From Desarmillaria ectypa (taxonomy: Eukaryota; Basidiomycota; Agaricomycetes; Agaricales; Physalacriaceae): a stretch of 64,000 nucleotides of DNA. The stretch is taken from positions 372,001 through 436,000 of the forward strand of contig JAUDYN010000003.1 of NCBI GenBank assembly GCA_030407005.1, written 5' to 3'. Made by a program: the position numbers and the translations under genes. This document shows, piece after piece, positions 23,549 to 35,962 of this stretch (its first letter is position 1; each line of letters starts with the position of its first letter). The notes under the pieces are model-generated. The model was not told the DNA's origin, made no database searches, and worked only from the letters and a program-made list of their open reading frames with translations.

Positions 23549-23973
23549 TGTTACAATTTTCCTATTATCTTATCTTATCTGAGTCATATCCATAACTCAT
23601 CCATCTAATCAACCATTGTTTGTATCTTGCATTGACACTCTCCCTGACCATCACCCCTATTCCCACAGACCACCACCCTTATTCCTTCTCATTGGACCAT
23701 GATTCATCTGACTCACACCATCCTCCTATGAACTGTACCATTCCCTCATGGACCATATTGTTTCACCTATTAATAAATGCCATGCATACAGTATATAAGT
23801 AGAGTAAACTTCACCATTGTACTCTATCTTTCGACTAAATTATATTCTTATATCTCTTACTGCACTACACCAAAGACTGAGCTCAGCTCTCTATATGGGT
23901 GATTGTTCAAATGCATAACAGCCCAAGAGAACCACTTACATCCCAAGTCACATGTATAAGATGGGCTATAACA
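23549..23973 (+). repeat. 3' LTR of copy C
   Basis: 425 bp, TGTTACAATTTTCC to GGGCTATAACA. It carries the undecayed seed ATCTTTCGACTAA (23826-23838), the likely ancestral CpG form. Its U3 differs extensively from the 5' LTR at 16258. Confidence 0.92.
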
Positions 23974-24050
23974 ATAATAGTATCAGCATCTTCTAGCAGG
24001 ATGACATACCTGTTCTTTTTCAATTCTTCAGTGATACTCAGAGTTAGAGT

Positions 24051-24133
24051 CTGTAACAAGATAGTATTTTTTTGCATATATAATAGTCTGTATGCATATA
24101 ATTCAGTCTGACCCATGGAAACTGAGGACTCAC
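24051..24133 (-). other. Putative gag-pol intron, copy D (canonical ends intact)
   Basis: 83 nt on the minus strand, GTGAGTCCTCAG to CTTGTTACAG. It lies 15 codons after the gag UAG and is followed in phase 0 by the Pol N-terminus TLTLSITEELKKNRY. Confidence 0.5.
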
Positions 24134-24178
24134 CAACTGAGGCATTGGTCAAGCAAGAGGAATCAAACCCTTGTTGAC

Positions 24179-26593
24179 CTACTCTTTTGCCTCCTCAATC
24201 TTGGCTATGATGGGTTTCACTATGTTAGTGGTCTCTACTGACTGAATATCCTTGTACTCTTTTCTCTTAGGGTAATTCTTTATCATGTGACTCTTTTCAT
24301 TGCATCTAAAACATTGACCTTCTGCCTTTTGTCAGTTGACTTCCATCAGCTATCCCAAGCTCTCATACATTATCCATTGGCCCATACCTGAGTCCTGATT
24401 GGGACTAGTGCTGGCCATCAGCTTTGAGGCTGAGGAACTTGTCACCCCAGTGGCAGCTTTGCTGCTGGGTTGATATTATGGGAGGCAGGAGTCCTTCTTC
24501 TGTCCCTCCCAAAGGATCCTGGCAGTTTGGTTGAAGATCCATTTTTATTGTCATTTCTTGTATATGTGCATGATGCACTCTTTTCACTCTAGATAAGTGC
24601 ATGGAATATTGATGCCCATGTTAGAGATGAACATTGTGTATGATGAGGGGACACCTAGTTGTATAGCTTTGATCATTGCTCCTCAGTCATGTTTATCAGT
24701 CCATTGTCCTGCCAGCTTAGCTTCTTCCAGTTTTTGAAAATAATAGGAAGCCAGTTGGGTCCCCATGTGCAGGTTGAACATGTGCTTCTCATAGACCTCT
24801 TCAATGGTGGGGTTCTGGAATTGTTGAGTTACCATATCAACAAAGTCCTCCCAGGAGGAGTAGCAGAAGTGGGCAGCAGTGCTATCCTAGACATCACCAA
24901 CCCAGAATTCAGGTCTCTTGTAAATCCACCAGTCTTTGGTGACCCCCTTGAAGTCAGAGGTTGTGAATAGCACCAGATGTGATGGCATCTGGAAATAATA
25001 TCAGAACACTTCAAAATAGGCAATGCAATTGCCTATGAAGCATTTGATATCATCATGCTCTCCTTTGAACAGCTTTGGGAGCTGCATGAGAATGGGTTTG
25101 ATGCTCATATATAGGGCATCATTGGGGGCATTTCTGATGGGATTGGGTAAAGGGTCTAGTGATCTCTTTCCCAGTCTTGAGATCAAGAATCAATCTAGCC
25201 TTAAGACAGGTGGGCCTCATAGCAGTTCTATTGGTCTTCCCCACTTGGAGTTCTTTCCTTTTTCACTGATCCTGAAAGTTTTGGCATGGAGGTCTCTAAT
25301 GGCCTCTGCTTTAGTAAGTTCCTGGTGCATCTGTTGGATGCATTGTTCCTTCTCAGCTAGCTTGCTTCTAGCCACTTGTAGTACTTCTTCTGCCATCAGT
25401 TGTGATGGTGCTGCAGGGGTGGATGTACTTGGTTTGGGGTCTTCCCCTGCACCTATGAATAGTATGCTATCATCCTGATAAGGGTGATAGCCAATTTGTC
25501 AGATCCATCTTTGTGGTGGTAAATTAGAAAGAGGTCACAGCTGTATAGCCAGAGTGTTGGGTGGATAAGAGGGAGAATTCATGTATTGGGGCTGGAACAA
25601 TTCCAGCCTGCCATAATAGTCTGATGGATATGTGAAGCTATTAAAATTGGGCTCTGGGCCCCACCTATTCTCATTGATTGGCCTCCCTTCTCTCTAGATC
25701 CCTGAGAGTGTGTCCCAGTAGATGCCACTCCTTTCTTGTCTTTGGCTATAGGCCTGGGGCCAGGTCTCCTGCTGCAGATGGATATAGCTCATAGAATCAG
25801 TTTGTTCATATTCAGGTGTGAATATTAGGACCTGGATTGGGACCTCATACTGGGTTGCCCCTGTTGAGGGCCAACCACTCATCCATTTCTAGATGGATTC
25901 AGGGCTAGGTGGTTCTGGTCTCCATGTTAGCATATCATAACTCCCAGATAGCAGTCCTGAAGGGGCTGAATAGACCCCTGTTCATATCAGAGAGTTCAGG
26001 CCACTCATAATCAGCCTCATCAATATTGAAGGGGCTGTCAGGGAAGAGAGGAGCAGCTGAGGTTTCACCATCTGAGGAGTTGTCATTGGTGATTTCGATA
26101 ATGGGGAGTGAGGAGAAGTCTGTTCCTCCCCTTGGCCAAGAGTTCTGCTCTTAGGTGGCAATGGCCTAGAGGCCATAGGGATGGTTGTGGGGATGGGGAA
26201 TTTCCATCCCAGGATCATTTGTGTGTTGTACTCTAGCACAGGTTGGATGGGAGAGTGGAGTATAAGAGGGAGGGGGGGACTCCTGATGTTGGTGCATAGC
26301 CTGTAGGTTTCATGGGTGTTCTGGGGTGGGAGAGGTGGATTGTTCCATCTGGGAGTCAGTGCTGGAGGGGGTTCTGTTACATGCTGAAAACTCCTCCAAG
26401 GAATTCATGAAATGGACTTGGGAGTGGGAGATGCCTTTTTCCTCCCTTTGGATGTCCACACTTGCAGGGCCCATTTGGGTGGCTTCTGGTCTTCAGAAGA
26501 CATGAAGTGGGTGACAAGGAGGGCAGGGTGGGAGACAGGGTCTTGGATTTTATCATTGGTATAGACATGCCTGTAGCTCTTCTTTTTATGCAA
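24179..26593 (-). pseudogene. Copy D gag
   Basis: 805 codons in one net frame from TTG 26593 to UAG 24179. The expected ATG codon has become AAA, so the start is lost. The N-half reads HKKKSYRHVYTNDK and then Pro-rich sequence. The core has LPKLFKGEHDDIKCFIGNCI near 25060, followed by FTRDLNSGLV-type frames near 24900. The knuckle CFRCNEKSHMIKNY (near 24320-24280) has lost its last Cys. The upstream micro-ORF (26600-26680) has two stops but keeps the TITLSTIISSVILLIVF pattern. Confidence 0.88.
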
Positions 26594-26747
26594 GTATAAA
26601 GAGTGTAGTGAATACTATAAGTAGAATTACACTGCTAATGATGGTACTGAGGGTGATTGTTTGTCAGTTTTCTTGTTCTTCTGGCATGTAGTTAGGTGCT
26701 TCATCATGTCTAGCAGTGATGAAGTGGTTGAAGAATCTTCCAACTAA

Positions 26748-27130
26748 TGTTAGGACCTGCTTCACATGTGATCTTGGGATCAGGCACAACTCTTGGGCTG
26801 TCTTGCATTCAGACAATCACCCATTATTAAAGTGTGGTGTAGATCTTTAGAGAAGTATAGAAGAGTATATTAATTAAGTTTAGTTGAAAGATGAGGAGTA
26901 TACATAGAGAGTACACTACTTATATACTGAAAACTGTGAGACTAATAATAGTATCATCTGTATATCTATCATTCATGAACTGTGTGTTCATAGTATTACC
27001 ATGATCAGGTGGTTGCAAATAGGGTGACAGCATGAGGAGATTGATGGTATTATCAATGGATGAATGATGTTGATTGAGGATAGTGATAAGATGTTGGATA
27101 AGATAATGAAAAAGTGGAAAAATCATAATA
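26748..27130 (-). repeat. 5' LTR of copy D
   Basis: 383 bp. The seed at 26880-26892 and primer-binding site at 26735-26747 are complementary at 12 of 13 positions. Confidence 0.92.
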
Positions 27131-29776
27131 CTGACCAATTCATCCACCACATTCCAGTGGATAATGAATGATATTTTCAAGGATCTTATCACCAGAGGAA
27201 AAGTGACAATTTATCTCAATGATATTCTTATATTCACCAAGACACTGAAAGAACATCAACAAGTCATACAGCAAGTACCTCAATGACTATAAGAAAACAA
27301 ACTATTCCTCAAGGCAGAGAAGTGTGAGTTTGAGATACTCAAAACCAAATATTTAGATGTTATCATTAGCAAAGATACCATCCACATGGATCCAGTTAAA
27401 GTCATGGGGATTATAGAATGGCCTGTCCTGACCAAGAAGAAGGAACTACAGTCTTTCCTAGAATTCACAAACTTCTACCAAAAGTTCATATATGATTACT
27501 CCAAAATTGTTCAACCCCTTACTCAGCTAACAGGGAATGCTCAATGGAAATGGGAGAAGGAACAGGAACAAGCATTCCTGCAACTCAAGTTGCAGATGAT
27601 GACAAATGTCATCCTCACCATTCTCTCTGATAATGGAAAATTCAGAATCAAGGCAGATACGAGTGATGGAGCCATTGGTGCCATCCTAAGCCAAGAGCAG
27701 AGTGGTAAATGGAGACTGATGGCCTTTATGTCTAAGGTACTGATCACCACTGAATACAATTATATAATTTATAACAAAGAATTGCTAGCCATTATGCTTG
27801 CTCTTGAAGAATAGTGCCACTATCTAATGGGTGCAAAAGAGAAGATCAAAATCTGGATAAATCATCAAAACCTCCAGTATTTCTGGAAACTGCAGAAATT
27901 GAACTGGCAACAAGCTTGACGGGTCACCGAGTTAGCTGAGTACCACTTTATTCTTCAGCACAAGATAGAAACAGCTAATAAAAAGGCCGACTTACTCAGT
28001 TGACATGATAATCACAATCAGAGAAAAAAGAACAATCATGATGTGATAGTCCTTACCCTCAAACATTTCTGAGCACTTGTTCTACTCACTATGGATGAGC
28101 AAGCAAAGCACATATGAGATGCAACTTGACAAAAAGACAAGTGGGATCAAGAAATAGCCAAATCTCTTGATCACAAAAGGAGAATCACCCAGGAGAATGG
28201 GATACTGTATTACAATAGACACATCTACATTCCTTGGGACAAAGTTCTCTGAGAAGAGATTATCACCCATCACCATGATCATATCATGGCAGGACATTCT
28301 GGCATAGCCAAGACCACTGAATTAATACTCTATAACTATTGGTGGCTGAAGCTGAAGAAGAATGTAGAAGGATATATTAAAGGTTGTAAAATCTGTCAAT
28401 GAACTAAAAGCAGTACACAAGCCAAGGCTGCACCACTACACCTGAATATGGTTCCTACTGCCCCCTGGACACATATTTCAGTTGATATGATCACTGGATT
28501 ACCTGAATCCAATGGCTATGATGCACTACTAGTCATAGTAAACTGGTTTTCCAAAACCATCATTCTAATAGCTTGCCATGAAGAACTATCAGCAGAAGAA
28601 TGGGCACAAATTCTTTGTGATCATATCTATGCCAAATATGGAATGCCCCAAGTAGTAATCTCCAACAGAGGACTCCAATTCATCTCCATTTTTATGAAGG
28701 AACTCTATCAAATGCTAAACATCTCTCCAAATGCCTCTACTGCTTATCACCCACAAACCAATGGACAGACAGAGTGAGTCAATCAAGAAATCAAGAAATA
28801 TCTCCATATCTTCATCAATCATCAACAAGATGATTAGGACAAATGGTTACTTCTTGCTGAGTTCACTCATAATAATCAAGTATACTCAGCTATGGGCAAA
28901 AGTCTATTTATGGCACTTTACAGTTGAAATCTCCAACTCATTCCCAACTCTATTTAGAAAACTCTATTTATCAATCTAGCAGCCATGGAATTCACCAAAA
29001 CCATGATACAAGTTCATAGAGAAGTGCAGGAGGCATTGGAAAAGATGGCTATCCAGATAAAGAAACAATACAACAAATGAAAATGAGTAGCACAGGGGTA
29101 TAAAATCAGCAATAAATTTTGGCTTGACACAACCAACCTTCATCTTCTTTGACCCAAGAAAAAATTAGACAATAAATAAACAGGACTATTTATAGTTCTT
29201 GAGAAAGCTAGCACAGCAGCCTACAAGCTGAAACTACTGCCACATTGGAAGATTCACCCCCAATTCAATGAAAAACTGTTAACACCTTATATACCACCCA
29301 CTTTTCCAAATCAGCAGCAACTGCCACTATCACTCCCAGACCTTGTCGATGAACAAGAAGAATATGAGATTGAAGAAGTGTTGGACTCATAAACCTGTTG
29401 GGTATGAGCCAAGAAAGGTCAACAGTTGAAGGTAGTCATGGATTACTTTGTCAAGTGGAAAGGATAGACTTGGAAACACAACTCCTGGGTATGAGACACT
29501 AAAATAGCAAACACCCAAGAAGTCATTGCTGAATATGAGAAGAACATCAACTGGGTTGTACACATTATCAAAATCATAACACAAGAAAAAGCAGTGATCA
29601 ACATGCTTGACCACAAATACTTGGAGAATAGTGATGTCACATACCTCACACAGTGAAAAGATGGATTCCAAAAATAGATAATCAATCTGGATATAGACTA
29701 GTGGAAAGCATTGATTGACCAATATTGGATCGAGCAAGCAAAATCACAATATAACACCCCCAAAGAAGAACCTTAG
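27131..29776 (+). pseudogene. Copy E pol: RT, RNase H, integrase, chromodomain
   Basis: RT with YLNDILIFTKTLKEHQ (27214; first catalytic Asp changed to Asn). The RT-RNase H connection and RNase H are clean from 27386 to 27812 ([37 protein letters not shown]). Integrase core with DMITGLPESNGYDALLVIVN (28485), PQTNGQTE (28750; catalytic Glu kept, next codon a stop). The chromodomain segment EEYEIEEVLDS (29360) continues to DYFVKWKG with stops. Ends EEP-TAG at 29774-29776. Divergence from other copies is higher and CpG is almost absent. Confidence 0.88.
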
Positions 29777-29808
29777 CAGTTGGGATGACTGCTTTAACAA
29801 GAGGGTAA

Positions 29809-30168
29809 TATTATGATTTTTCTACTTTCTTATCTTATCCTACATCTAATTGCTATTGCTTATCAATTCCACCATGCTGTCAATCTATTCTTGGATGTCT
29901 TACCACAGTTGTCCCATAGTCATACAACTTTACTTGTTTCATGCATGGATAACACATGATCACATCTATTATTAGTTTATGCATTTTAGTATATAAGTAG
30001 AGTAGTTTGCTTGTATATTCTCTAACTTTTGACTAAAGTTAATTCTATATCAAACTATCTCACAAATTCCAAGACTAAGCCATGCTCTAACCACAGGTGA
30101 TTGCCTGAACACAAGACAGCCCTAGAGTTGTGCAAGATCTAAAGATCACATGAAACTTGGTCCTAACA
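29809..30168 (+). repeat. 3' LTR of copy E
   Basis: 360 bp, starts TATTATGATTTTTC (first TG decayed to TA) after AACAAGAGGGTAA and ends TGGTCCTAACA. Shorter than other family-1 LTRs because of a U3 deletion. Confidence 0.88.
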
Positions 30169-33100
30169 ATGTTCAGCAGAGGAGGAGATGGCTGTTCCTG
30201 GTTGTGGAAGGCCAGCAGAGTGTATACTATAAGAAGAATCTCATTGAAGACTAGATATATCTTCCATGCAGGTGAAAGTTTCAATTTCTAGGCTGAGAGA
30301 CTGTATTTCTCAAGAATTGAGAAAGGTCTAACTCATTTGTCATTGAGCTTCTTTTTAGGATATGGCAGATGTAAATTGGTGGTGTTAAGCTAAACTCTTT
30401 GTCCAATTTGATACTTGATTGCTGTTCTCTTTTTTTTTTATCATACTGAGTCTTCCTCCACTTAGTGGCCCTTTGTAAGATAGTCTCAGTTTTTTTATGA
30501 ATTTGTTTCATGGTATCCTTAAATGATTACAATGCAGGTGTGTGAAGGGGAGAGTGAGTATTCAAGTTAGAAGCAACTCAAGAGTTTCTTCTATAGTTGA
30601 CTTAAAAAAGAGCTCTTGCTTATGGCAGAGTGAATGCAGTTATTATGTTGAAAGGCTGTGAGTGGCAGCTATTCCACCCAGTCAGTCTGTTAATTATTGA
30701 TAAATATCCAAAGATATTTTTCCACTTCTTGATTGACACATTCTGTCTGACCATCTGTTTGAAGATGAAATACTGTTGAGATATTTCTCTTGATCTAGAG
30801 CATATCATATAAGTCCTTGAGAAACTTTGATATAAATTGTGGGCCTTGGTTGAATATGACAGTTATAAGCATCTCATACTTGGCATACATCTCATCATGT
30901 AGAATTCTAGCCTATCCTTTGGAGGAGAGCTCAGTGCTGCAGGTAATAGAGATTATTGCCTTAGAAAAATGGTCAACAATAATCAGAATAGCATTATAAC
31001 TATTAGAAAGAGGAAGACTGGTGACTATGTCAACTGAAATATGAGTCTATAGTTCTGAGAAAACCTCATTAGAATATAGTGGTGCATGTTTGGCCTGGGT
31101 GCTTAACTTGATCCTTGCTCAAGTCTTGCATGCTTATATATAGGTTTCAATGTCTCTTTTGAGCTTGGGCTACTAATAGTCTTATAAGACTAGTTCCTTC
31201 ATCTTTTCCACTTCTAGATGTCCTGCCATGATGTGATCATGACAGCAGGCTATGATTTCTTTATGAATTGTATAGTCTTGGGGAATATAGATTCTTTAGT
31301 CATAGTAAAGAAGGCTATCCTTCTTTCAGATTTCTTTCTTATGGTTGAGTAAAGTGGTGATCCCTTGATCCTATTTCTGATGATTGTGGGTCATGCTTTT
31401 GATGTGCTCATGGGTTTCATCCATAGTGAGCATGATTATTATATTGAAGAATTCTAGTTTGAGGACTATAATCTCCTTTTTGTTATTCTTGCCTTGTTCA
31501 TAGTTGGCTCTTTGACTAAGGAGGTCTGCCTTCTTGTTGATGGTGCCAGGCTTGTGGTGGAACATAAAATAGTACTCTGCAAGTTTGGTTACCCATCATG
31601 CTTATCAGTGATTGAGTTTCTGAGGTTTTCTAAAGTATTGCAGATTTTGATGATCTATTTAAATCTCAAAATCCACTGCAGCACCCATGAGATAGTACCT
31701 TCATTCATTTAGGGTGAGCATAATAGTGAGCAACTTCTTGTTATATATCTCATAGTTATACTCAGTGACTATTAGGGCTTTTGAAAAAAATGCTACTGGT
31801 CTTCATTTTCTATCCTGCTCTTAGCTTAGAATAGTATTGATTGTCCTCTCACTAGAATTCACTTCTATGCAGAATTGGCCTTTCTCCATTGAGATGGCTA
31901 GGACTATGTCTATAGTCAATTAGGCTTTGAGTCACTGGAATGTGACTTATTGTGCTGTTTCCTATATCCACTGCTCTTTGCCTGTAAGGTGTGTTATTAG
32001 CCTAATAATATTGCTATATTCTTTGATAAAGTGGTGGTAAAAGTTTGTGAATTCCAGAAATAACTGTAGTTTCTGTTTCTTGGTTAGGACTGGCCACTTT
32101 GTGATACCAGCAACCTTGACAGAGTCCATGCAAATAGATCCTTTGCTGATAATGACTCTAAGGTATTCAGTTTCTAATACCTCAAACTTATATTTCTCAG
32201 CTTTTAGGCAGCTTTTAGGAACAGTTTATACTTTCTAAGAAGTTCTAGAATATGATAGACAATATGTCAGTGCTCTTTCAGGGTTTTGGAGAAAATGAGA
32301 ATATCATCAAGATAAATGGTAACCTTACTAGTGATAATGAGATTCTTGAAAATACTGTTTATTATCTACTGGAAGATGATAGGCAAGTTGGTGAGTCTAA
32401 AGAACATGACTATAGGCTTAAACAGTTCTCAGTTAGTTTGAAATGCCATTTTCCACTCATCATCCTTTTTGATTTGCATATTATTATATCTCTATTGTAC
32501 ATTAAGCTTCATAAAGTATTTGGCATTTCCCAACTTATCCATGAGCTCAGAGATAAGAGAAAGAGGATAACAGTTTTTAATTATCATCTTATTGAGCTTT
32601 TGGTAGCCTTGGACTGGATGTAGCTTTTCATCTTTCTTTTTGATGAAGAAAAAAGAGGAAGCCATAGGTGATTTGAAGAGTTGAATTTGGCTTAAGGTGA
32701 GGTTTTTTTCAAGAAACTTATCAAGTTCCTCTTGTTCCATTTGGTTCAATGAGTAGACTTTGCAATCTAGGATAGATTTGGCATTGGGGACTAGCTTGAT
32801 AATATGGTCCTAAGATTTCCATTTAGGGAGTTTATCAAAGTTTTCTTTATTAAATAGATCCTTAAAATCCCAATAGGCTTCAGGTATCATACTTTCAAAG
32901 AACTTCTTGGCCTTTCACTCATTGGCCTTGGCAGTAAGCTTGTTGGCTTTGTATATAGCTTATATTTCAATGGCTTCTTGGAAATTCACTGTTATGATGA
33001 TTTCTCCTTTCTCTAGTTCCCACTCATCATCAGGGTCTGCATTGGGAAGCATGAAGGGATTTTTTGCATAATAGCAATAGACAAAGATTATTTTGCCAGT

Positions 33101-33420
33101 TTTCCAATTGATAATAAGGTTATTGTATAATAGCCAGTCATGTCCAAGAAAGATCTCTTTACTTTCTAGATCTGTGACCACTAGATTGATATATTCACTA
33201 TAGTCTCTAACTTTGAGGTATAGTTTCACAAATGATATAATTTTCCCTGCCTTGTTGTGGGAGCCATCAGCATTGTATACTAGAATGGAGCTAGCCATTA
33301 GGCAGATTTTGAGATTGTGTGTATAGATGTAAGAGCTATGAATGGAGCTCCCAGTGCACCCACTGTCAATTAAGGTGGTTGCTTCTAGAATAGAGTGGGT
33401 ATCCAAGGTTTTGATCTGGA
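30169..33420 (-). pseudogene. Element H pol (protease, RT, RNase H, integrase)
   Basis: From the right: protease TLIDSGCTGSSIHSSYIYTH (33370) through EIFLGHDWLLYNNLIINW (33100), an open block of 148 codons; linker FNEAFQE-type; RT N-terminus EELDKFLEKNLTLSQIQLFK (32740) and [28 protein letters not shown] with both Asp kept (32303-32314); RNase H with YEIYNKKL-type near 31730; integrase with YWWPKLKRDIE-type near 31170 and a DDE region near 31000-30680; KLSPAWKIYLVFNEILL at the cut end (30280). Stops and indels are frequent. Confidence 0.83.
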
Positions 33421-34089
33421 TGGAGACTTGAAGATCTTGTCAGTTGCTGTTTTGAGCCTGAATATGATATAGGACTGGTTTTCAGAGTTTGTCAAGTTAT
33501 TCCAAGGATTGAGAGCATTCTGCAGTTTGGATTCCCTCTAGAAGATTGTCCATGACTTTCTTTATACAGTGCTTGTGGATCTAATTCATTAGAATTGTTT
33601 TAGCCATTGCTTTGCTTCTTGCATCCTTAATCACCCTCTAAGTCCACTCAGTTTGCTTCTTTTCTGGAGGTGTGTGCTTTACTGCCTCTTAATCCTTCAC
33701 TTCTTTCTTCTACTTCTCTTGATATCCCCTGAAGGCAATATTATCTTCCTTATCAGAGATTTCAACTATGCTGACTTTAGGGTTTATACCTTTATCAGAG
33801 ATTCTCTATTACTGGTTTGGCCTGCTTGATTATTGTGAGCAATTAAGCAAATTACTGATTGTGGATAGTTTGTCTTTCTGGTCTTCTATCAGAATGGTAT
33901 ACTAGTTGTGTGATTCCTTAGTAGTCTGGTTGTAAGTAGAAATAGCAGATAGTATATTTAGATGCATGATAAATATATGAGATTCTACAGAAGTACTGTA
34001 AATCTGACTAGTAAGTTTTAAATGTGTGCTAGACTGTTCTTTCACTAAGCAGGTAGAATTACTCACTTCTCAGCAGCATCTTTTATCTC

Positions 34090-34760
34090 TTCAATCTTAG
34101 AGCCCATAATAGGCTTGGTTGTCAAGGCTCTGACCTCTTCTTTCTTCTTGTTCTAAGACTGCTCTGGGCAGTCCTTACTATAGTGGCCCTTCTTCTTGCA
34201 TCTAAAGTATTTTCTTTCAGCCTGAAGAGCAACCAGCATCTACCATAGATGGCATCTATGCCTGTCTTTTTTTCTAGCATAGAAGTTATTATGCTAGAAC
34301 TTCTCTTTGAAGTTCTAGCATTGCTAGTCTTCTTGTCATTCTGATATATTCTATAGGTCAAATCCATGATCTATTGATGCTGTCATTCCTAGTTTATAAT
34401 GATAATGTGCTACTTCCATACAGTGTATCTGATAAGAATGAAGATTCTCAGATTGAAAATGATGAGAGTGTAGGATTTAGATACTCCTTATCAGAGTGCC
34501 TTGATCATATGCTCATAGAGACTGATATCAGCATATAAGCTGATAAGCTTGGCTTGCTTTCCCAGCTCCTAGAAGTATTCTTAAGTTATTTTATCACTCA
34601 TATAGAGGTTATACATTTTCTTCTTATATATTTTCTCAATAGCTGCATTGCAGAACTTGTCAGTAATCATTTCAACAAATATGTCTTATGAGAGAAATTA
34701 TCAAGACTGATTCTTGAGGCTGAATAGTGACATAGTAATGAGTAATGTAAATGTGAGGTC
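34090..34760 (-). pseudogene. Element H gag, C-terminal part with zinc knuckle
   Basis: Reads DIFVEMITDKFCNAAIEKIY, then YKKKMYNLYMSDKIT and QELGKQAKLI, which align with the second half of the family-1 Gag core. A knuckle near 34205-34160, KYFRCKKKGHYSKDC, has the first Cys changed to Tyr. The N-terminal Gag half seen in family 1 is absent: only about 240 bp separate this part from the LTR, so the gag was deleted before or after insertion. Confidence 0.75.
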
Positions 34761-34997
34761 AAGGATGAGAGTTTTATTAGTGAGATTAGAGGAATGGAGT
34801 GTATCAGATTATTCACAAATACAGTTTATTAAAATAGTAATAAGAGGGGATAGAAATAGTAGTGATTGTTGTGATAGTTACAATGATCATTAGAAGAATG
34901 TAGAATATAAAGGTGAAAATGTCAGTGAGATTTAGTATTTAGTTTCTTCAGTGTGATAGTCACTGAAGGAAGGGAAGGCTAGAAGCTTCAAGCTAAT

Positions 34998-35441
34998 TGT
35001 TAGACCTGAACTCTAGTATAATAAGCAAAACAATGGGCTGTATCATGTTCATATAGTTACTCACTGAGTTGCAAGATGCTTGTTATAAGAAAGTGAGGAG
35101 ATTAAGTCTTAGTCTAAGTGAGGAGAGGAGTCAATAAGAGAAGTTCAGTATAGATTAACTTTAGCTCAAAGCTAAAGATAATACAGTAAGAGCTACACTA
35201 CTTATATACTAAAGTTCTAATCCCAATAATAGCTGGATCTATAATATAACCATGCATGAAACAATGAATACAAGATATGGGGTGAGCAATAGTCATAAGC
35301 TATAGTATAATAGCTATAGTCATTTAGTAGCTATGAGGCAACCAGTCTATAATCTATGATAGGCACTAAGATTAGATATGATTGGATCATAATAAGATAA
35401 GTGCTGAAAATAAAATAAGAAAATAAATAGAAATTATAACA
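34998..35441 (-). repeat. 5' LTR of element H
   Basis: 444 bp, TGTTATAATTTC to GGTCTAACA on the minus strand. TATATAAG box near 35200. The seed (plus 35161-35173) and the primer-binding site (plus 34984-34996) are complementary except at one TG/CA dinucleotide, consistent with an ancestral AGCTTCGAGCTAA. Confidence 0.85.
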
Positions 35442-35962
35442 TCTTTTGACAGTATTGGTTTAGGATTGTCTTGACCTTCTACTCAATTTGTTTGTCTATA
35501 AGTTCTGGTTCTGGTGAGAGTAGTTATTGTTAGTTGGAAAACTTGGAGAGATGATATAGAGTAAAAAGTGTTTTATTGAAATAATCATAAATCTTCCAGT
35601 TAGACAAAAGCTTCAGCTAGTATAAAGAGATCTCAGCTTTTGAGATGTTTTTGAATGGACCAACTTGTTTATCATATCATTTTTCCATTATCTCTGCTGT
35701 TTTTTTAATGCTTTTCTAGTTTGCTCATAAATTTTATGCAGATTCTTGGTATACTAGACTGCAGCAGAGTTGTTGCTGGTGGAAATGAAAGTAGGAATTC
35801 ATCTTGGATGCTAGCTATAGTTAATAAAGAATGATAAATACTCTGTAATAGTGATGTGCTCAGTAATGAACAAGCACAAATATAACTTAGCATCTAGATC
35901 ATTAATCTATATATACAAAGTTATATATATACAATCACCAATGTTCAAGTTTAAGATTAAGT
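35442..35962 (-). pseudogene. Integrase C-terminal fragment of another Ty3 copy
   Basis: The minus strand between about 35890 and 35460 reads a decayed integrase tail: SIQDEFLLSFPPATTLLQ, then NLHKIYEQTRKALKKQQ, KNISKAEISLY-type and LSNWKIYDYFNKTLFTLYHL. The order matches the post-catalytic part of Ty3 integrases. No family assignment is possible. Positions 35890-35962, AT-rich with a TATATATA stretch, show nothing recognisable. It ends at the 5' LTR of copy G. Confidence 0.6.

Larger units (their letters stand above)
16258..23973 (+). mobile_element. Ty3 family-1 copy C, full-length but chimeric LTRs
   Basis: 7716 bp with LTRs at both ends, micro-ORF, gag and pol. The 5-bp flanks do not match (GCCCA left, ATAAT right). 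The left neighbour is plus-strand RT of copy B, whereas the right neighbour is minus-strand copy D. The two LTRs are far more divergent than those of A or K. The unit is therefore probably a recombinant of two insertions. A deletion of about 370 bp removes the start of pol. Confidence 0.9.
23974..27130 (-). mobile_element. Ty3 family-1 copy D, 5' half
   Basis: Minus-strand element with its 5' LTR at the right (26748-27130), then micro-ORF, gag and the first ~80 bp of pol. It is truncated exactly at the end of copy C's 3' LTR. To its right is plus-strand RT of copy E, probably the sequence it inserted into; the other half of D is not in the window. Confidence 0.9.
27131..30168 (+). mobile_element. 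Ty3 family-1 copy E, 3' half
   Basis: Plus strand, from mid-RT to the 3' LTR. The left end starts in the RT segment equivalent to TNSPATFQWMMNDIF, about 20 bp downstream of where copy B stops at 16257. E could therefore be the continuation of B after loss of a few bases, or a separate copy. The right LTR end abuts the family-3 element H. Confidence 0.85.
30169..35441 (-). mobile_element. Family-3 Ty3 element H, 3'-truncated
   Basis: Minus-strand element with 5' LTR at 34998-35441, a shortened gag and a long pol reading leftwards. Its protease (DSGCTGSSI) and gag knuckle are related to family 1, but the LTR is unlike it and the proteins differ at most positions. It is cut at 30169, before the chromodomain, by the LTR of copy E. 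It is AT-rich with hardly any CpG, so probably older than family-1 copies G and K. Confidence 0.85.

Noticed and set aside
16258..23973. Copy C as a simple complete insertion
   Set aside because: The 5-bp flanks do not match and the LTRs are too different; see the finding on chimeric LTRs.
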